NCBI RefSeq assembly: GCF_000615285.1
Contig: NZ_BALU01000012.1
Span: 1 to 64,000 of the forward strand
Length of the DNA stretch: 64,000 nt
Direction of reading: 5' to 3'
Origin: Lactobacillus kitasatonis DSM 16761 = JCM 1039
GTDB taxonomy: Bacteria; Bacillota; Bacilli; Lactobacillales; Lactobacillaceae
In this document: piece after piece, positions 9,541-18,020 of the stretch
Numbering within the stretch: the stretch's first letter is position 1
Layout of the letters: each line of letters begins with the position of its first letter
Translations under genes and position numbers: made by a program
The notes under the pieces: generated by a model
Seen by the model: the letters and a program-made list of their open reading frames with translations, nothing else
What the model was told of the DNA's origin: nothing
The model's database searches: none

Positions 9541-11352
9541 ATGTGTGGAATTGTTGGAGTTGTAGGTAAGTCTGCAAGAGATATTATTTTAAATGGATTA
9601 ACTAACTTGGAATACCGTGGCTACGATTCAGCTGGTATTTACTTAAATGATCAAAATGGTCATGAATACTTAACTAAGGCCGTTGGCCGTATTTCAAACT
9701 TAAAAGAAAAGTTGACTCCAGATGAACAAGGTTTAGTTGGTATTGGTCATACTCGTTGGGCAACCCACGGTAAGCCAACTGTTGACAATGCTCACCCTCA
9801 CTTTGACGAAACCAAGCGCTTCTATTTAGTTCATAACGGTGTAATTGAAAACTATGCTGAATTGAAGAAAAAATATTTACAAGGTGTTAAATTCCACTCA
9901 GATACTGATACTGAAGCTGTTGTTCAATTAGTTGGAAAGATTGCTCGTGACAAGAACTTAGATGGCTTTTCAGCATTCAAGGAAGCCCTAAAGCTGGTTA
10001 AGGGTTCATATGCCTTCTTATTGATTGACAATACTGAACCAGATCACGTATTTATTGCTAAGAATAAATCACCAATGATGCTTGGTATTGGCGATGGCTT
10101 TAATATTATCGCTTCAGACGCTATTTCAGTTCTTGATCAAACTAAGACCTTCGTTGACTTACAAGATGGTGACGTTGGTGACATTACTAAGGATTCATAC
10201 ACTATTGAAACTGTTGATGGTAAGAAAGTAGACCGTGAACCTCACGTTTTGAACATCGATCCAAACGCCGCTTCAAAGGGTGCCTATGAATTCTACATGT
10301 TAAAAGAAATTGACGAACAACCTGGCGTAATGCGTCACATTTCTCAAGATTATTTGGATGAGAATAATGGTACCAAGGTTGATCCTAAGATTGTTGATGC
10401 AGTTGCTCAAAGTGACAGAATATATATTTTAGCTGCCGGAACTAGTTACCATGCTGGTTTAGTAGGTAAACAATTATTTGAAAAGTATTCTGATGTTCCA
10501 GTTGAAGTTGGTCTTGCATCTGAATTTGGTTACCATTTCCCTAAATTGTCTAAGAAGCCATTCTTCATCTTCTTAAGTCAATCCGGTGAAACTGCTGACT
10601 CAAGAGTAGTTTTAAAGCAAGTTAATGAACGTCATTTACCAAGTTTGACCATGACAAATGTTGAAGGCTCAACTCTTTCAAGAGAAGCAACCTACACCAT
10701 GCTTTTAGAGGCTGGTCCAGAAATTGCAGTTGCTTCAACTAAGGCCTACACTGCTCAAATTGCTGTTCAAGCTGTCTTGGCTAAAGCCGTTGGTGAAAAG
10801 AAGGGCGTTCAAGAAGCCAAGGACTTTAACTTGAAGCACCAATTAGCTTTGGCAGCCGAAGGGATGCAACAATTAGTTGATGGTAAGGAACATATTGATG
10901 ACTTGGCTAAGAAATACTTGGCTGACACTCGTAACGCTTTCTATATTGGCCGTGGTATCGATTATGCGGTTGCACTTGAAGGTGCATTAAAATTAAAAGA
11001 AGTTTCTTACATTCAAACTGAAGGTTTTGCTGCTGCTGAATTGAAGCATGGTACAATTGCTTTAATTGAAAAGGATACACCAGTTATTGCTTTAATCAAT
11101 GATCCAGCTACTGCTGATTTAACTCGTGGTAACATTCGCGAAGTTGAAGCTCGTGGTGCGAACGTAATGGTCTTTGCTGGTAAGAAATTTGCTCAAGAAG
11201 GCGACGATGTAGTCTTACCTGATATTGATTACTGCTTATCACCATTGTTGACAATTATTCCAGCACAACTTCTTGCATACTACGCATCTAAGAACAAGGG
11301 CTTAGATGTTGATAAGCCTCGTAACTTAGCTAAGAGTGTAACGGTTGAATAG
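9541..11352 (+). CDS. glmS: Glutamine-fructose-6-phosphate aminotransferase
   Basis: Makes glucosamine-6-phosphate from fructose-6-phosphate and glutamine, the entry step to UDP-GlcNAc and cell wall synthesis. Full length at 603 residues. N-terminal glutaminase domain with nucleophile Cys2 (MCGIVGVVG) and HTRWATHGKP. Two SIS sugar-isomerase domains follow, the first with LAAGTSYHAGL and SQSGETADS, the second with GRGIDYAVALEGALKLKEVSYI and a C-terminal PRNLAKSVTVE. Ribosome binding site AAAGGAG at 9528-9534. No glmS ribozyme is visible upstream; control appears to be through the NagR-like operator. Confidence 0.97.
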   Translation: MCGIVGVVGKSARDIILNGLTNLEYRGYDSAGIYLNDQNGHEYLTKAVGRISNLKEKLTPDEQGLVGIGHTRWATHGKPTVDNAHPHFDETKRFYLVHNGVIENYAELKKKYLQGVKFHSDTDTEAVVQLVGKIARDKNLDGFSAFKEALKLVKGSYAFLLIDNTEPDHVFIAKNKSPMMLGIGDGFNIIASDAISVLDQTKTFVDLQDGDVGDITKDSYTIETVDGKKVDREPHVLNIDPNAASKGAYEFYMLKEIDEQPGVMRHISQDYLDENNGTKVDPKIVDAVAQSDRIYILAAGTSYHAGLVGKQLFEKYSDVPVEVGLASEFGYHFPKLSKKPFFIFLSQSGETADSRVVLKQVNERHLPSLTMTNVEGSTLSREATYTMLLEAGPEIAVASTKAYTAQIAVQAVLAKAVGEKKGVQEAKDFNLKHQLALAAEGMQQLVDGKEHIDDLAKKYLADTRNAFYIGRGIDYAVALEGALKLKEVSYIQTEGFAAAELKHGTIALIEKDTPVIALINDPATADLTRGNIREVEARGANVMVFAGKKFAQEGDDVVLPDIDYCLSPLLTIIPAQLLAYYASKNKGLDVDKPRNLAKSVTVE

Positions 11353-11373
11353 TTAAATAATTTAATTGTTGAA

Positions 11374-11405
11374 AAGAAGACAGATTAAGTTCTGTCTTCT
11401 TTTTA
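11374..11405 (+). terminator. glmS terminator
   Basis: AAGAAGACAGA / TCTGTCTTCTT stem, 6-nt loop, T5 tail. Confidence 0.88.
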
Positions 11406-11591
11406 TATTGTCATTTGTTACAAATTGAACAATTTTGCCGATTATTTTTAAATATTTCAAAAAATAGGTAATAAATTTATATTTACTAAATAATTATAAA
11501 AATAGACTGCTTTAATTGTAATAAATATCCAAATATATTGGTGTATCGGTAATTATGACTAGTTTAGTTTATTACAAATTAGGGAAAAGCA

Positions 11592-11620
11592 TTTCAAATG
11601 GGGGATGAAAGAGCTATACT
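11592..11620 (+). promoter_or_regulatory. ackA promoter
   Basis: A weak -35 TTTCAA (11592-11597) and a -10 TATACT (11615-11620) are 17 bp apart. The 320-bp gap between glmS and ackA otherwise holds only the glmS terminator and AT-rich sequence without a gene. Confidence 0.5.
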
Positions 11621-11676
11621 AATAAATGAAAATGCACTTGTGAAGAATATAACTAATAAATTGGGGGATTTTGTTA

Positions 11677-12870
11677 ATGAAGAAAATTCTGGCAATAAAT
11701 TCAGGCAGTTCATCATTTAAATTCAAATTATTCTCTTTGCCTGATGAAAAGGTAGTGGCATTCGGTATGTCTGATCGTGTCGGCTTACCTGGGGCTAGCT
11801 TTAAGATTGCCTTGCAAGATGGCAATGAACATATTGAACATGTTGAGGTCCCTGATCAAGAAGCTGCAGTAAGTCTACTGCTTAAAGCTTTAAAGAAATA
11901 TCACGTTGTTGAAGACTTAAACGAAATTGTTGGCGTAGGACACCGTGTAGTGAGCGGTGGCGAAATCTTTAAAGACTCTACTGTAGTTGATCAAAAGGTT
12001 TTACAAAAGATCAAGGACTTGTCTAATTTTGCACCATTGCATAATCCAGCAGAAGCACGCGGAATCGAAGCATTTATGCATGTTTTGCCTAAGGTGCCAC
12101 AGGTTGCCGTGTTTGATACTTCTTTCCATCAAACGCTGGATCCTGTTCATTATTTATACTCAATTCCTTATGACTACTACAAGGAATACGGTGCACGTAA
12201 ATATGGTGCTCATGGCACATCTGTCCACTATGTAACTTTAGAAGCCGCTAAGATGATGAAGAAGGATCTGAAAGAACTTAAATTGATTACCTGCCACTTA
12301 GGTTCTGGCTCATCAATCACTGCAGTTAAGAATGGTAAGTCATATGACACCTCAATGGGCTTCAGTCCACTTTCTGGGATCACCATGGGTACTCGTTCAG
12401 GCGACATCGATCCATCGCTTTTGCAACATTTGATGCATGAGACCGGCATTTCAATGGATAAGATGATCAATATTTTGAATAAAAAATCTGGTTTACTTGG
12501 CATTTCAGGCATTTCACCAGATATGCGCGATTTGAAATACAACAAGAATCCACGTGCAGTCCTTGCTCGTAAGATCTTCCTTAACCGGATTGTCCGCTAT
12601 ATTGGTGCATATATTGCTGAAATGGGCGGTGTCGATGGTATCGTGCTTACTGCTGGCGTTGGTGAGGGCGACGTAGGCATGCGTCAAGCAATTATGGATG
12701 CCTTTAAGTACATGGGCGTAAAACCTGACTACGAAGCTAATAAGGCCAATGGCCAAAAGTTTATCACTAAGCCAAACTCTTCAATTCAATTTATGGTAAT
12801 TCCTACTAACGAGGAATTAATGATTGCCCGTGATGTAATGCGTCTTACCAAGTGTGCGGCTTTAGTATAA
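11677..12870 (+). CDS. ackA: Acetate kinase
   Basis: Catalyses the reversible reaction acetyl phosphate plus ADP to acetate plus ATP. The ATG at 11677 is chosen over the in-frame TTG at 11671 because GGGGGAT at 11663-11669 is correctly spaced to it and the family starts at MKKILAINSGSSSFKFKL. At 397 residues it is full length. Conserved blocks include VGHRVVSGGE, FDTSFHQTL, KYGAHGTSVHYV, CHLGSGSSITAV and GFSPLSGITMGTRSGDIDP. A single gene with its own promoter. Confidence 0.96.
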   Translation: MKKILAINSGSSSFKFKLFSLPDEKVVAFGMSDRVGLPGASFKIALQDGNEHIEHVEVPDQEAAVSLLLKALKKYHVVEDLNEIVGVGHRVVSGGEIFKDSTVVDQKVLQKIKDLSNFAPLHNPAEARGIEAFMHVLPKVPQVAVFDTSFHQTLDPVHYLYSIPYDYYKEYGARKYGAHGTSVHYVTLEAAKMMKKDLKELKLITCHLGSGSSITAVKNGKSYDTSMGFSPLSGITMGTRSGDIDPSLLQHLMHETGISMDKMINILNKKSGLLGISGISPDMRDLKYNKNPRAVLARKIFLNRIVRYIGAYIAEMGGVDGIVLTAGVGEGDVGMRQAIMDAFKYMGVKPDYEANKANGQKFITKPNSSIQFMVIPTNEELMIARDVMRLTKCAALV

Positions 12871-12972
12871 GTACAAGTTATTCCTAAGAATAAAAATTAA
12901 ATATTTTTCTTTAATGCAAAAACGGTTTTAAATAGAAGATGAAGATAATCGTTTTTTAGAGAGGAAGATAAT

Positions 12973-13679
12973 ATATCAATTAAAAAAGATGTACAAACTG
13001 CACATGCAAACTTATTAGAAAAAACAGATCCTGAAGCCTTAGAAAGAATTAATCACTTTGCTTTTGATGAAGTACAAGCAGATGTTGATTTGCCAGACAG
13101 AACTAAGATGCTTTCTACTTTGGCATATCTGATGGGGATACAAGGAATCGATGAATACAAGGTTATGCTTCCTGTAGCCCTTGATAACTGTGTTAGCCCA
13201 GTAGAAGCTAAAGAAGTTTTGTACCAAGCAGTTGACTACTTAGGTTTAGGCAGAGTATTCCCATTCTTTAAAGCAACTAACGACGTATTAGCCGCACGTG
13301 GCGTAGAAATGCCTCTTCCTGGTCAAGCAACCACTACCATGGATAAAATCGTCTTGAAAAAGGTGAAGAGACTCAAATCCGCTTATTTGGACCTCAAATG
13401 AAGGAATTCTCTAAGAAGGGTACTATTAACAAGTGGTTAGTTGATAACTGTTTCGGCGACTACTACACCAGAAAAGGTTTGGACGATAAAGATCGTGAAA
13501 TGGACCAAGTTTTTGATTGGGCAAAGGACAGCCACATGCCTATTCGTGACGCTATCTGGGACCACGAAATGGAAGCTAATGGCCATGACACCATGAAGAC
13601 TGAAAAAGCTGTTGAATGGATCCTTAAAGCTAGAGATGATGAAGTTAAGGATTACTGCGAAAAGAACTTGAAGAAGTAA
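12973..13679 (+). pseudogene. Carboxymuconolactone decarboxylase family gene, damaged
   Basis: CMD/AhpD-like protein of unknown substrate. Three lesions are visible. The start position after GAGGAAG reads ATA (12973) instead of ATG, followed by an open frame. An A is missing in the run at 13345-13348; restoring it gives MDKNRLEKGEETQIRLFGPQ. After DDKDREM (near 13501) the expected second CMD repeat is replaced by about 58 residues (starting DQVFDWAKDS) that do not look like the family, suggesting a deletion fusion with another gene. The first CMD half (about residues 1-110) is well preserved. I do not recognise the origin of the tail. Confidence 0.65.
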
Positions 13680-13721
13680 CTAAAAGATTCTATTAATTAA
13701 ATAATTTCGTTGCACATAAGG

Positions 13722-13753
13722 TGACCAAGTCAATTAGGTTTGGTCATTTTTTT
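13722..13753 (+). terminator. Terminator after the CMD pseudogene
   Basis: TGACCAA / TTGGTCA stem with an 11-nt loop and T7 tail. Confidence 0.7.
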
Positions 13754-13824
13754 GATCCTAATTTCTTGCCTTTCATTAATAAATATTTAATAATTGTTTT
13801 AATTATAAAGGTTGGGTGACAAAG

Positions 13825-14237
13825 ATGAAGATGGAACATTCTGCAGGCGCAGTTATTTATAGAAAACGCGAAGATGGTAAGTTAGAGTATTTAATTGTAC
13901 AAAGCGTAGTAAATCATAACTGGGGCTTTCCTAAAGGACACCTGGAAGACAATGAATCGCATAAAGAAGCTGCTAAACGAGAAGTCTTTGAAGAAGTAGG
14001 CCTAAAGCAGAATTTGATTTCAACTTTATGCGTAAGGAAAAATATATGCTAACAGAGAAGAAAGCTAAAACTGTTACATATTATCTGGCCAAGTACGTTG
14101 CAGGACAAAAGGTAGCTAAGCAAAAAGAAGAGATCTTAGCAGACAAGTGGGTTACTTTTAAAGAAGCTAAAAAGTATCTAACAGAACATGGCAAGATGGA
14201 CGTACTAAGAGCCACGCGAGATTACATTAAGCAATAA
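13825..14237 (+). pseudogene. Nudix hydrolase (Ap4A hydrolase type), frameshifted
   Basis: Nudix-fold hydrolase resembling bis(5'-nucleosyl)-tetraphosphatases. The Nudix box is complete: GHLEDNESHKEAAKRE followed by VFEEVGL. The family N-terminus SAGAVIYRK and FPKG are present. The frame breaks at 14008, where AAAGCAG lacks one C; restoring it gives GLKPEFDFNFMRKEKYML and an intact protein of about 137 residues ending at 14237. Start may be the ATG at 13825 or an in-frame GTG at 13816, which is nearer the AAAGG at 13807-13811. Confidence 0.85.
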
Positions 14238-14240
14238 AAA

Positions 14241-14267
14241 ATACGAGAGCATTAAGCTCTCGTATTT
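14241..14267. terminator. Terminator between convergent Nudix and pckA genes
   Basis: ATACGAGAGC / GCTCTCGTAT stem with a 5-nt loop, flanked by A6 upstream and T4 downstream, so it can serve both strands. Confidence 0.85.
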
Positions 14268-14311
14268 TCGTCATTAAGAAATCTTATTTAATTATATGAA
14301 ACATTTCCTAA

Positions 14312-15970
14312 TTAGCTCAATTCTTTGATGATAGCTTCCAAAGTCTTTTTAGCCTCATCTTGGATTGGAGTTTCTGGGTGTTCTTCATCGTACTTGTTGA
14401 GCCAGTTCAAACGATCTTGCATTCTCTTGGCCAAGGTCTTTTGGTATTCTGGGTCTTCAAGGTGAACTTCGTAACCGTCAATTGGTAAGTAGCTTACACC
14501 CTTGAAGTTACCGAATGGCTTGAAGTCGCTATCCTTAATGTTGCCGTTAGCCAAGTCTTCGATTAACTTCTTAGTAACTTCCTTTGGAATATCCTTACCC
14601 ATGAATGCGTCAGTGTTCAAGCTGTAGCAACTAGCGCCACGCTTAGTGAACAATTCCTTGAAGTCTGTGTAGTCGCCTGATACAGGGTATGCACGGAATG
14701 GGTCTGCGAATGGTTCGATAACCAAAGTGTTCATATCGAAGCCCTTTGGCAAGTTTTCAGCGGAAGTTCTCTTGGTTGCTAAAGTACAACCCATAGTAGT
14801 TGCCAATACTGGGTCATCGATCTTGATGATTGGAGGTAATGAACCGTCCTTCATGATCCAGAACAAAGCAGTAATTGGTGACTTTTCAAAGTCTACACGG
14901 TGAGGACTAGTGTAACGGGTCTTGATAACACGACCGTTGTTGTTACGTAAGTCTTCAGTAACGATAACCTTCTTGCCGTTTTCGTCAAGAGTTACATCAC
15001 AGTTCATAATAGTGGTGTAGTACTTAGTTTCGTGGTGACCTGCTGGGTAGTCGTGAGTCTTGTCGAAGTATGAAGGCTCAAGAGCTACTGATGAACCATC
15101 TTCACGTGAAATGATGAATGCATCGTCGTGCAATACAGTGATGTCGTATTTACCATCGTACATTTCGTGAGTTAAAGTTGACTTACCTGAACCTGACAAG
15201 CCGTAGAATGCGAAGGTCTTGTCGTCTTTGTCGTTGAAGTGGAATGACTTTTCACCACCGTGACATGCAGTGTAGCCGTGACGGTGAGCAATAGCCCAAG
15301 CTAAAGTCAAGGTACCCTTCTTAAGTTCACCGAAGTAACGAAGGTGAAATACAGCGGCACAGTTATGAGGAGCGTCAAATACGCCTAAACCCTTAGGGTA
15401 ATCTTCATCTTGAACATTTGGATCGAAGTAGAAGTAGATGTCTGGTTCGTTGTAGAACTTGGACTTTGCGTACATCTTTTCAGCTTCTTCGTCAAAGAAG
15501 TGGAAGTTCAAAATGTATGAAAGTAAGTTGAAGGCTTGGTCTTCTGGCATCATGATGTGGGCCTTAACAGTGAATGATGGGTCAAGACCTACCAAAACAG
15601 TAGCCTTTAAGTACTTTTGATCGTGACCTTTGTAAATGTCTTCACGTAAATTACCGTTTAAGGCTTCTGCATCTTCGTTAGGATTGTCAACAAAGTGACG
15701 TGCACTAGCAGTTCTACCTAAGATCTTACCATGGTTGTAAATCAATTGGGTTGCGCCGTAAGGTAAGCCTAATTCCTTGGTGTGAAGGATTGGTAAGTCA
15801 GTAACGATAACACCTGATTGTTTCTTAGCTAAATTGTAAGCTTCAGCAACACTGGTTACTTCGTGTACGTTGTTGCCATAAAATGCACTTTCGATTGTTG
15901 CACGGGTGCGGCTAAACATAGGATTTGCTTTTCTAAGTTCATCTTGAGAATAACGTTCTTTTGTACTCAT
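14312..15970 (-). CDS. pckA: Phosphoenolpyruvate carboxykinase (ATP)
   Basis: Interconverts oxaloacetate plus ATP and phosphoenolpyruvate plus CO2. At 552 residues it is close to the family length. The nucleotide-binding kinase-1a motif is GLSGSGKST at residues 257-265, and HDDAFII follows as the metal-binding kinase-2 region. In a lactobacillus without a full TCA cycle it may run toward oxaloacetate for aspartate supply or toward PEP during growth on citrate or amino acids; the direction is inference. A cre site lies in its leader, so catabolite repression is likely. Its stop is convergent with the Nudix gene. Confidence 0.92.
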   Translation of the reverse strand: MSTKERYSQDELRKANPMFSRTRATIESAFYGNNVHEVTSVAEAYNLAKKQSGVIVTDLPILHTKELGLPYGATQLIYNHGKILGRTASARHFVDNPNEDAEALNGNLREDIYKGHDQKYLKATVLVGLDPSFTVKAHIMMPEDQAFNLLSYILNFHFFDEEAEKMYAKSKFYNEPDIYFYFDPNVQDEDYPKGLGVFDAPHNCAAVFHLRYFGELKKGTLTLAWAIAHRHGYTACHGGEKSFHFNDKDDKTFAFYGLSGSGKSTLTHEMYDGKYDITVLHDDAFIISREDGSSVALEPSYFDKTHDYPAGHHETKYYTTIMNCDVTLDENGKKVIVTEDLRNNNGRVIKTRYTSPHRVDFEKSPITALFWIMKDGSLPPIIKIDDPVLATTMGCTLATKRTSAENLPKGFDMNTLVIEPFADPFRAYPVSGDYTDFKELFTKRGASCYSLNTDAFMGKDIPKEVTKKLIEDLANGNIKDSDFKPFGNFKGVSYLPIDGYEVHLEDPEYQKTLAKRMQDRLNWLNKYDEEHPETPIQDEAKKTLEAIIKELS

Positions 15971-15999
15971 ATTAAGATTTTTCCTCTCTAGGAAGCTTA

Positions 16000-16013
16000 T
16001 TAAAACGCTTTCA
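16000..16013 (-). promoter_or_regulatory. cre site (CcpA) in the pckA leader
   Basis: Reverse strand reads TGAAAGCGTTTTAA, a strong match to the catabolite-responsive element, placed 30 bp upstream of the pckA ATG where CcpA would block transcription. Confidence 0.75.
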
Positions 16014-16145
16014 TTAATTTACATCACCTATGATAACATAAAAGTTTGTTAATAACCACACAAATGTCAAAATATAGATTTTATGAAAAGCAGAAACTTA
16101 TACTTATGCCCGAGTTTACTAGGAGACTGCGTGTTTAAAAAATGT

Positions 16146-16151
16146 TATAAT
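16146..16151 (+). promoter_or_regulatory. Promoter of the TerB/ATPase/helicase operon
   Basis: TATAAT lies at about 16146-16151, 32 bp upstream of the first ATG, with a GAAAGGAAGG ribosome binding site. The -35 is weak. No other promoter is visible until the end of the helicase gene. Confidence 0.5.
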
Positions 16152-16183
16152 TAGAACACACGTACGCAAGAAAGGAAGGCAAA

Positions 16184-18016
16184 ATGGATTCGAATCAGCT
16201 GTTTAAATACGTCTATGCAAAATATGGCCTTAAGTTTGAACCAATTATTCCAGGTTCGACTGAGACTTATGTGCTCATGTCGCCAGTAGATAGCGGATAT
16301 TTTGCCATGCTTTCGCGTATCAAGATCAACGAAGAAATAAGAGCTGTCCTTGACTTAAAATGTGGTGACTTTTCAGGCACCATCCGCGATTTACCAGGTT
16401 TTACTGATTCAGTTAGAATCAAAGACGCAGCTTGGGTAGGTGCTGTTTTAGGAAACAACGATAGTTTAGTCAAAAAGGCACTCGATTATGCCTTTAAGCT
16501 AGCGATGAACGGCAAGCAGGTTAATGTCGTGCAGGACCAATATTTTTATATTCCACCTGATGATGTGGAAGAAAAGTACAAAGCCCAGCCAATTAAGCCA
16601 CGCAAGAATTTGCAAAAGCAGGCCGATCCAGATATTCCGGATAAAATTAGACAGATGCTCAAACTGTATGATTACAGTCTTTTGCCGCAAAAAGGTAGAG
16701 CCAAGAATTTTTATGTGCAAGCACGTTTTATGGCGGACTATGAGGATAATTATGCAGAATATTTTGCCTTTAAACGCTTTTATCCGACCTACCACGACAT
16801 GAATATCGGTCAGTTGCGCAGTTATTTTACTTGGCGGAGTAAATTGCGCAAGGGCGATTATCAGAAGACGAGTATGTCGTATGCGTTTGTATATCTTTAT
16901 GAATTACTGAACAATGTCGGCGTGAATCCACAAGAAGGCTATGACAAGCTGCTTGATTTTAAGCACAACTATGTGGAAAAGTATGATTTGGCGATGGAAC
17001 CTTATCTGAATGATTGGCTAAAAGACTATGTTTTGTACTACCAATTAGGACAAGACGAGATCGATAATTGTTTTGTCCAAGAAATTAAAGAAGACCATGA
17101 CTATCTGATTTTGCTTCATCCCGAAGATTATTCGACTGAGAAATTAGCCGCTGTTTTTGCAAATAGATCATCATATTGGAACACTTCCAAGGTGATTAAG
17201 CAGAATCAGGCTAAATTTACCAAGCTTTTAAAATGCGTGTGGCGGGAATTGCTAGATGCTAAAAAGTTTGGCATTGCTTATTACAGCGCCTTTGTGGCTA
17301 AGCCGCAGGTTAAGCAGCAAGATGTATTTTTAGGCAGTGTTTTTTATAATCGGGAAAAGAAAATTCCCACCCAAATGGTTGATGCCGCAAGAAAATATGT
17401 CTTTATGAATGGCACTTGGCAAATTCATTTTGATGAGCCGGTGAAAAAGCAGAAGACCAATTTAAATACTTTTTTGCATGAATTGGACCGCATTGCCCGT
17501 GAGAAGTTAAAGCTGGGGCGTCCAATCAAGCCACGTTTTATCGATCAAGCGGTGTTAAAGGCGATTGACGCTGGCATTGCTGTTTATCAAGAACAACAAG
17601 AAAAAGCCAAGATTGATCAGATTAAGATTGATTTCTCTGACTTGGATAAAATTCGTGCTAATGCTTCGGTAACACGCGATAGCCTGTTAACCGATGAAGA
17701 AAAAGAATTAGAGCAGGAAGAACAAAAGCAAGTAGAGCAGAAAAAAGAGATTGAGAAACCAGCAGAAGTTAAGACAGATAATGAATATGGTCTCGATAAA
17801 AATGAGATGTTCTTGCTTATTTCTTTAATTAAAAATCAGCCGTGGCAAGATTACGTTAAGAAAAATCATTTGATGGTATCGATTCTGGCTGATAGCATCA
17901 ACGAAAAGCTGTTTGACGAAATTGGCGATAATGTCATCGAATTTGATGAAGATAATCAACCACAAATTATTGAAGATTATAAAGAAGATTTAGAAGATAT
18001 ATTTTTGAAGGGATAA
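16184..18016 (+). CDS. TerB_N/TerB_C domain protein with N-terminal MmcQ/YjbR-like domain
   Basis: A 610-residue protein opening a tight three-gene operon. Residues about 1-125 resemble the MmcQ/YjbR DNA-binding fold (KYGLKFEP, then LDLKCGDFSGTIRDLPG and DAAWVGAVL). Residues about 165-330 look like TerB_N (ARFMADYEDN, IGQLRSYFTWRSKLRKGDY, FVYLYELLN). The C-terminal 250 residues fit a TerB_C-type helical region with a charged, Glu/Lys/Gln-rich linker near 500-540. TerB domains are tied by comparative genomics to stress-response and DNA-processing gene sets. Here it is paired with a BrxD-like ATPase and a helicase. Exact role is unknown; domain calls come from pattern reading. Confidence 0.7.
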   Translation: MDSNQLFKYVYAKYGLKFEPIIPGSTETYVLMSPVDSGYFAMLSRIKINEEIRAVLDLKCGDFSGTIRDLPGFTDSVRIKDAAWVGAVLGNNDSLVKKALDYAFKLAMNGKQVNVVQDQYFYIPPDDVEEKYKAQPIKPRKNLQKQADPDIPDKIRQMLKLYDYSLLPQKGRAKNFYVQARFMADYEDNYAEYFAFKRFYPTYHDMNIGQLRSYFTWRSKLRKGDYQKTSMSYAFVYLYELLNNVGVNPQEGYDKLLDFKHNYVEKYDLAMEPYLNDWLKDYVLYYQLGQDEIDNCFVQEIKEDHDYLILLHPEDYSTEKLAAVFANRSSYWNTSKVIKQNQAKFTKLLKCVWRELLDAKKFGIAYYSAFVAKPQVKQQDVFLGSVFYNREKKIPTQMVDAARKYVFMNGTWQIHFDEPVKKQKTNLNTFLHELDRIAREKLKLGRPIKPRFIDQAVLKAIDAGIAVYQEQQEKAKIDQIKIDFSDLDKIRANASVTRDSLLTDEEKELEQEEQKQVEQKKEIEKPAEVKTDNEYGLDKNEMFLLISLIKNQPWQDYVKKNHLMVSILADSINEKLFDEIGDNVIEFDEDNQPQIIEDYKEDLEDIFLKG

Positions 18017-18020
18017 AAAT

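Noticed and set aside
11581-11600. A cre site upstream of ackA (GAAAAGCATTTCA)
   Set aside because: The invariant central CG of cre is absent, so it was not annotated.
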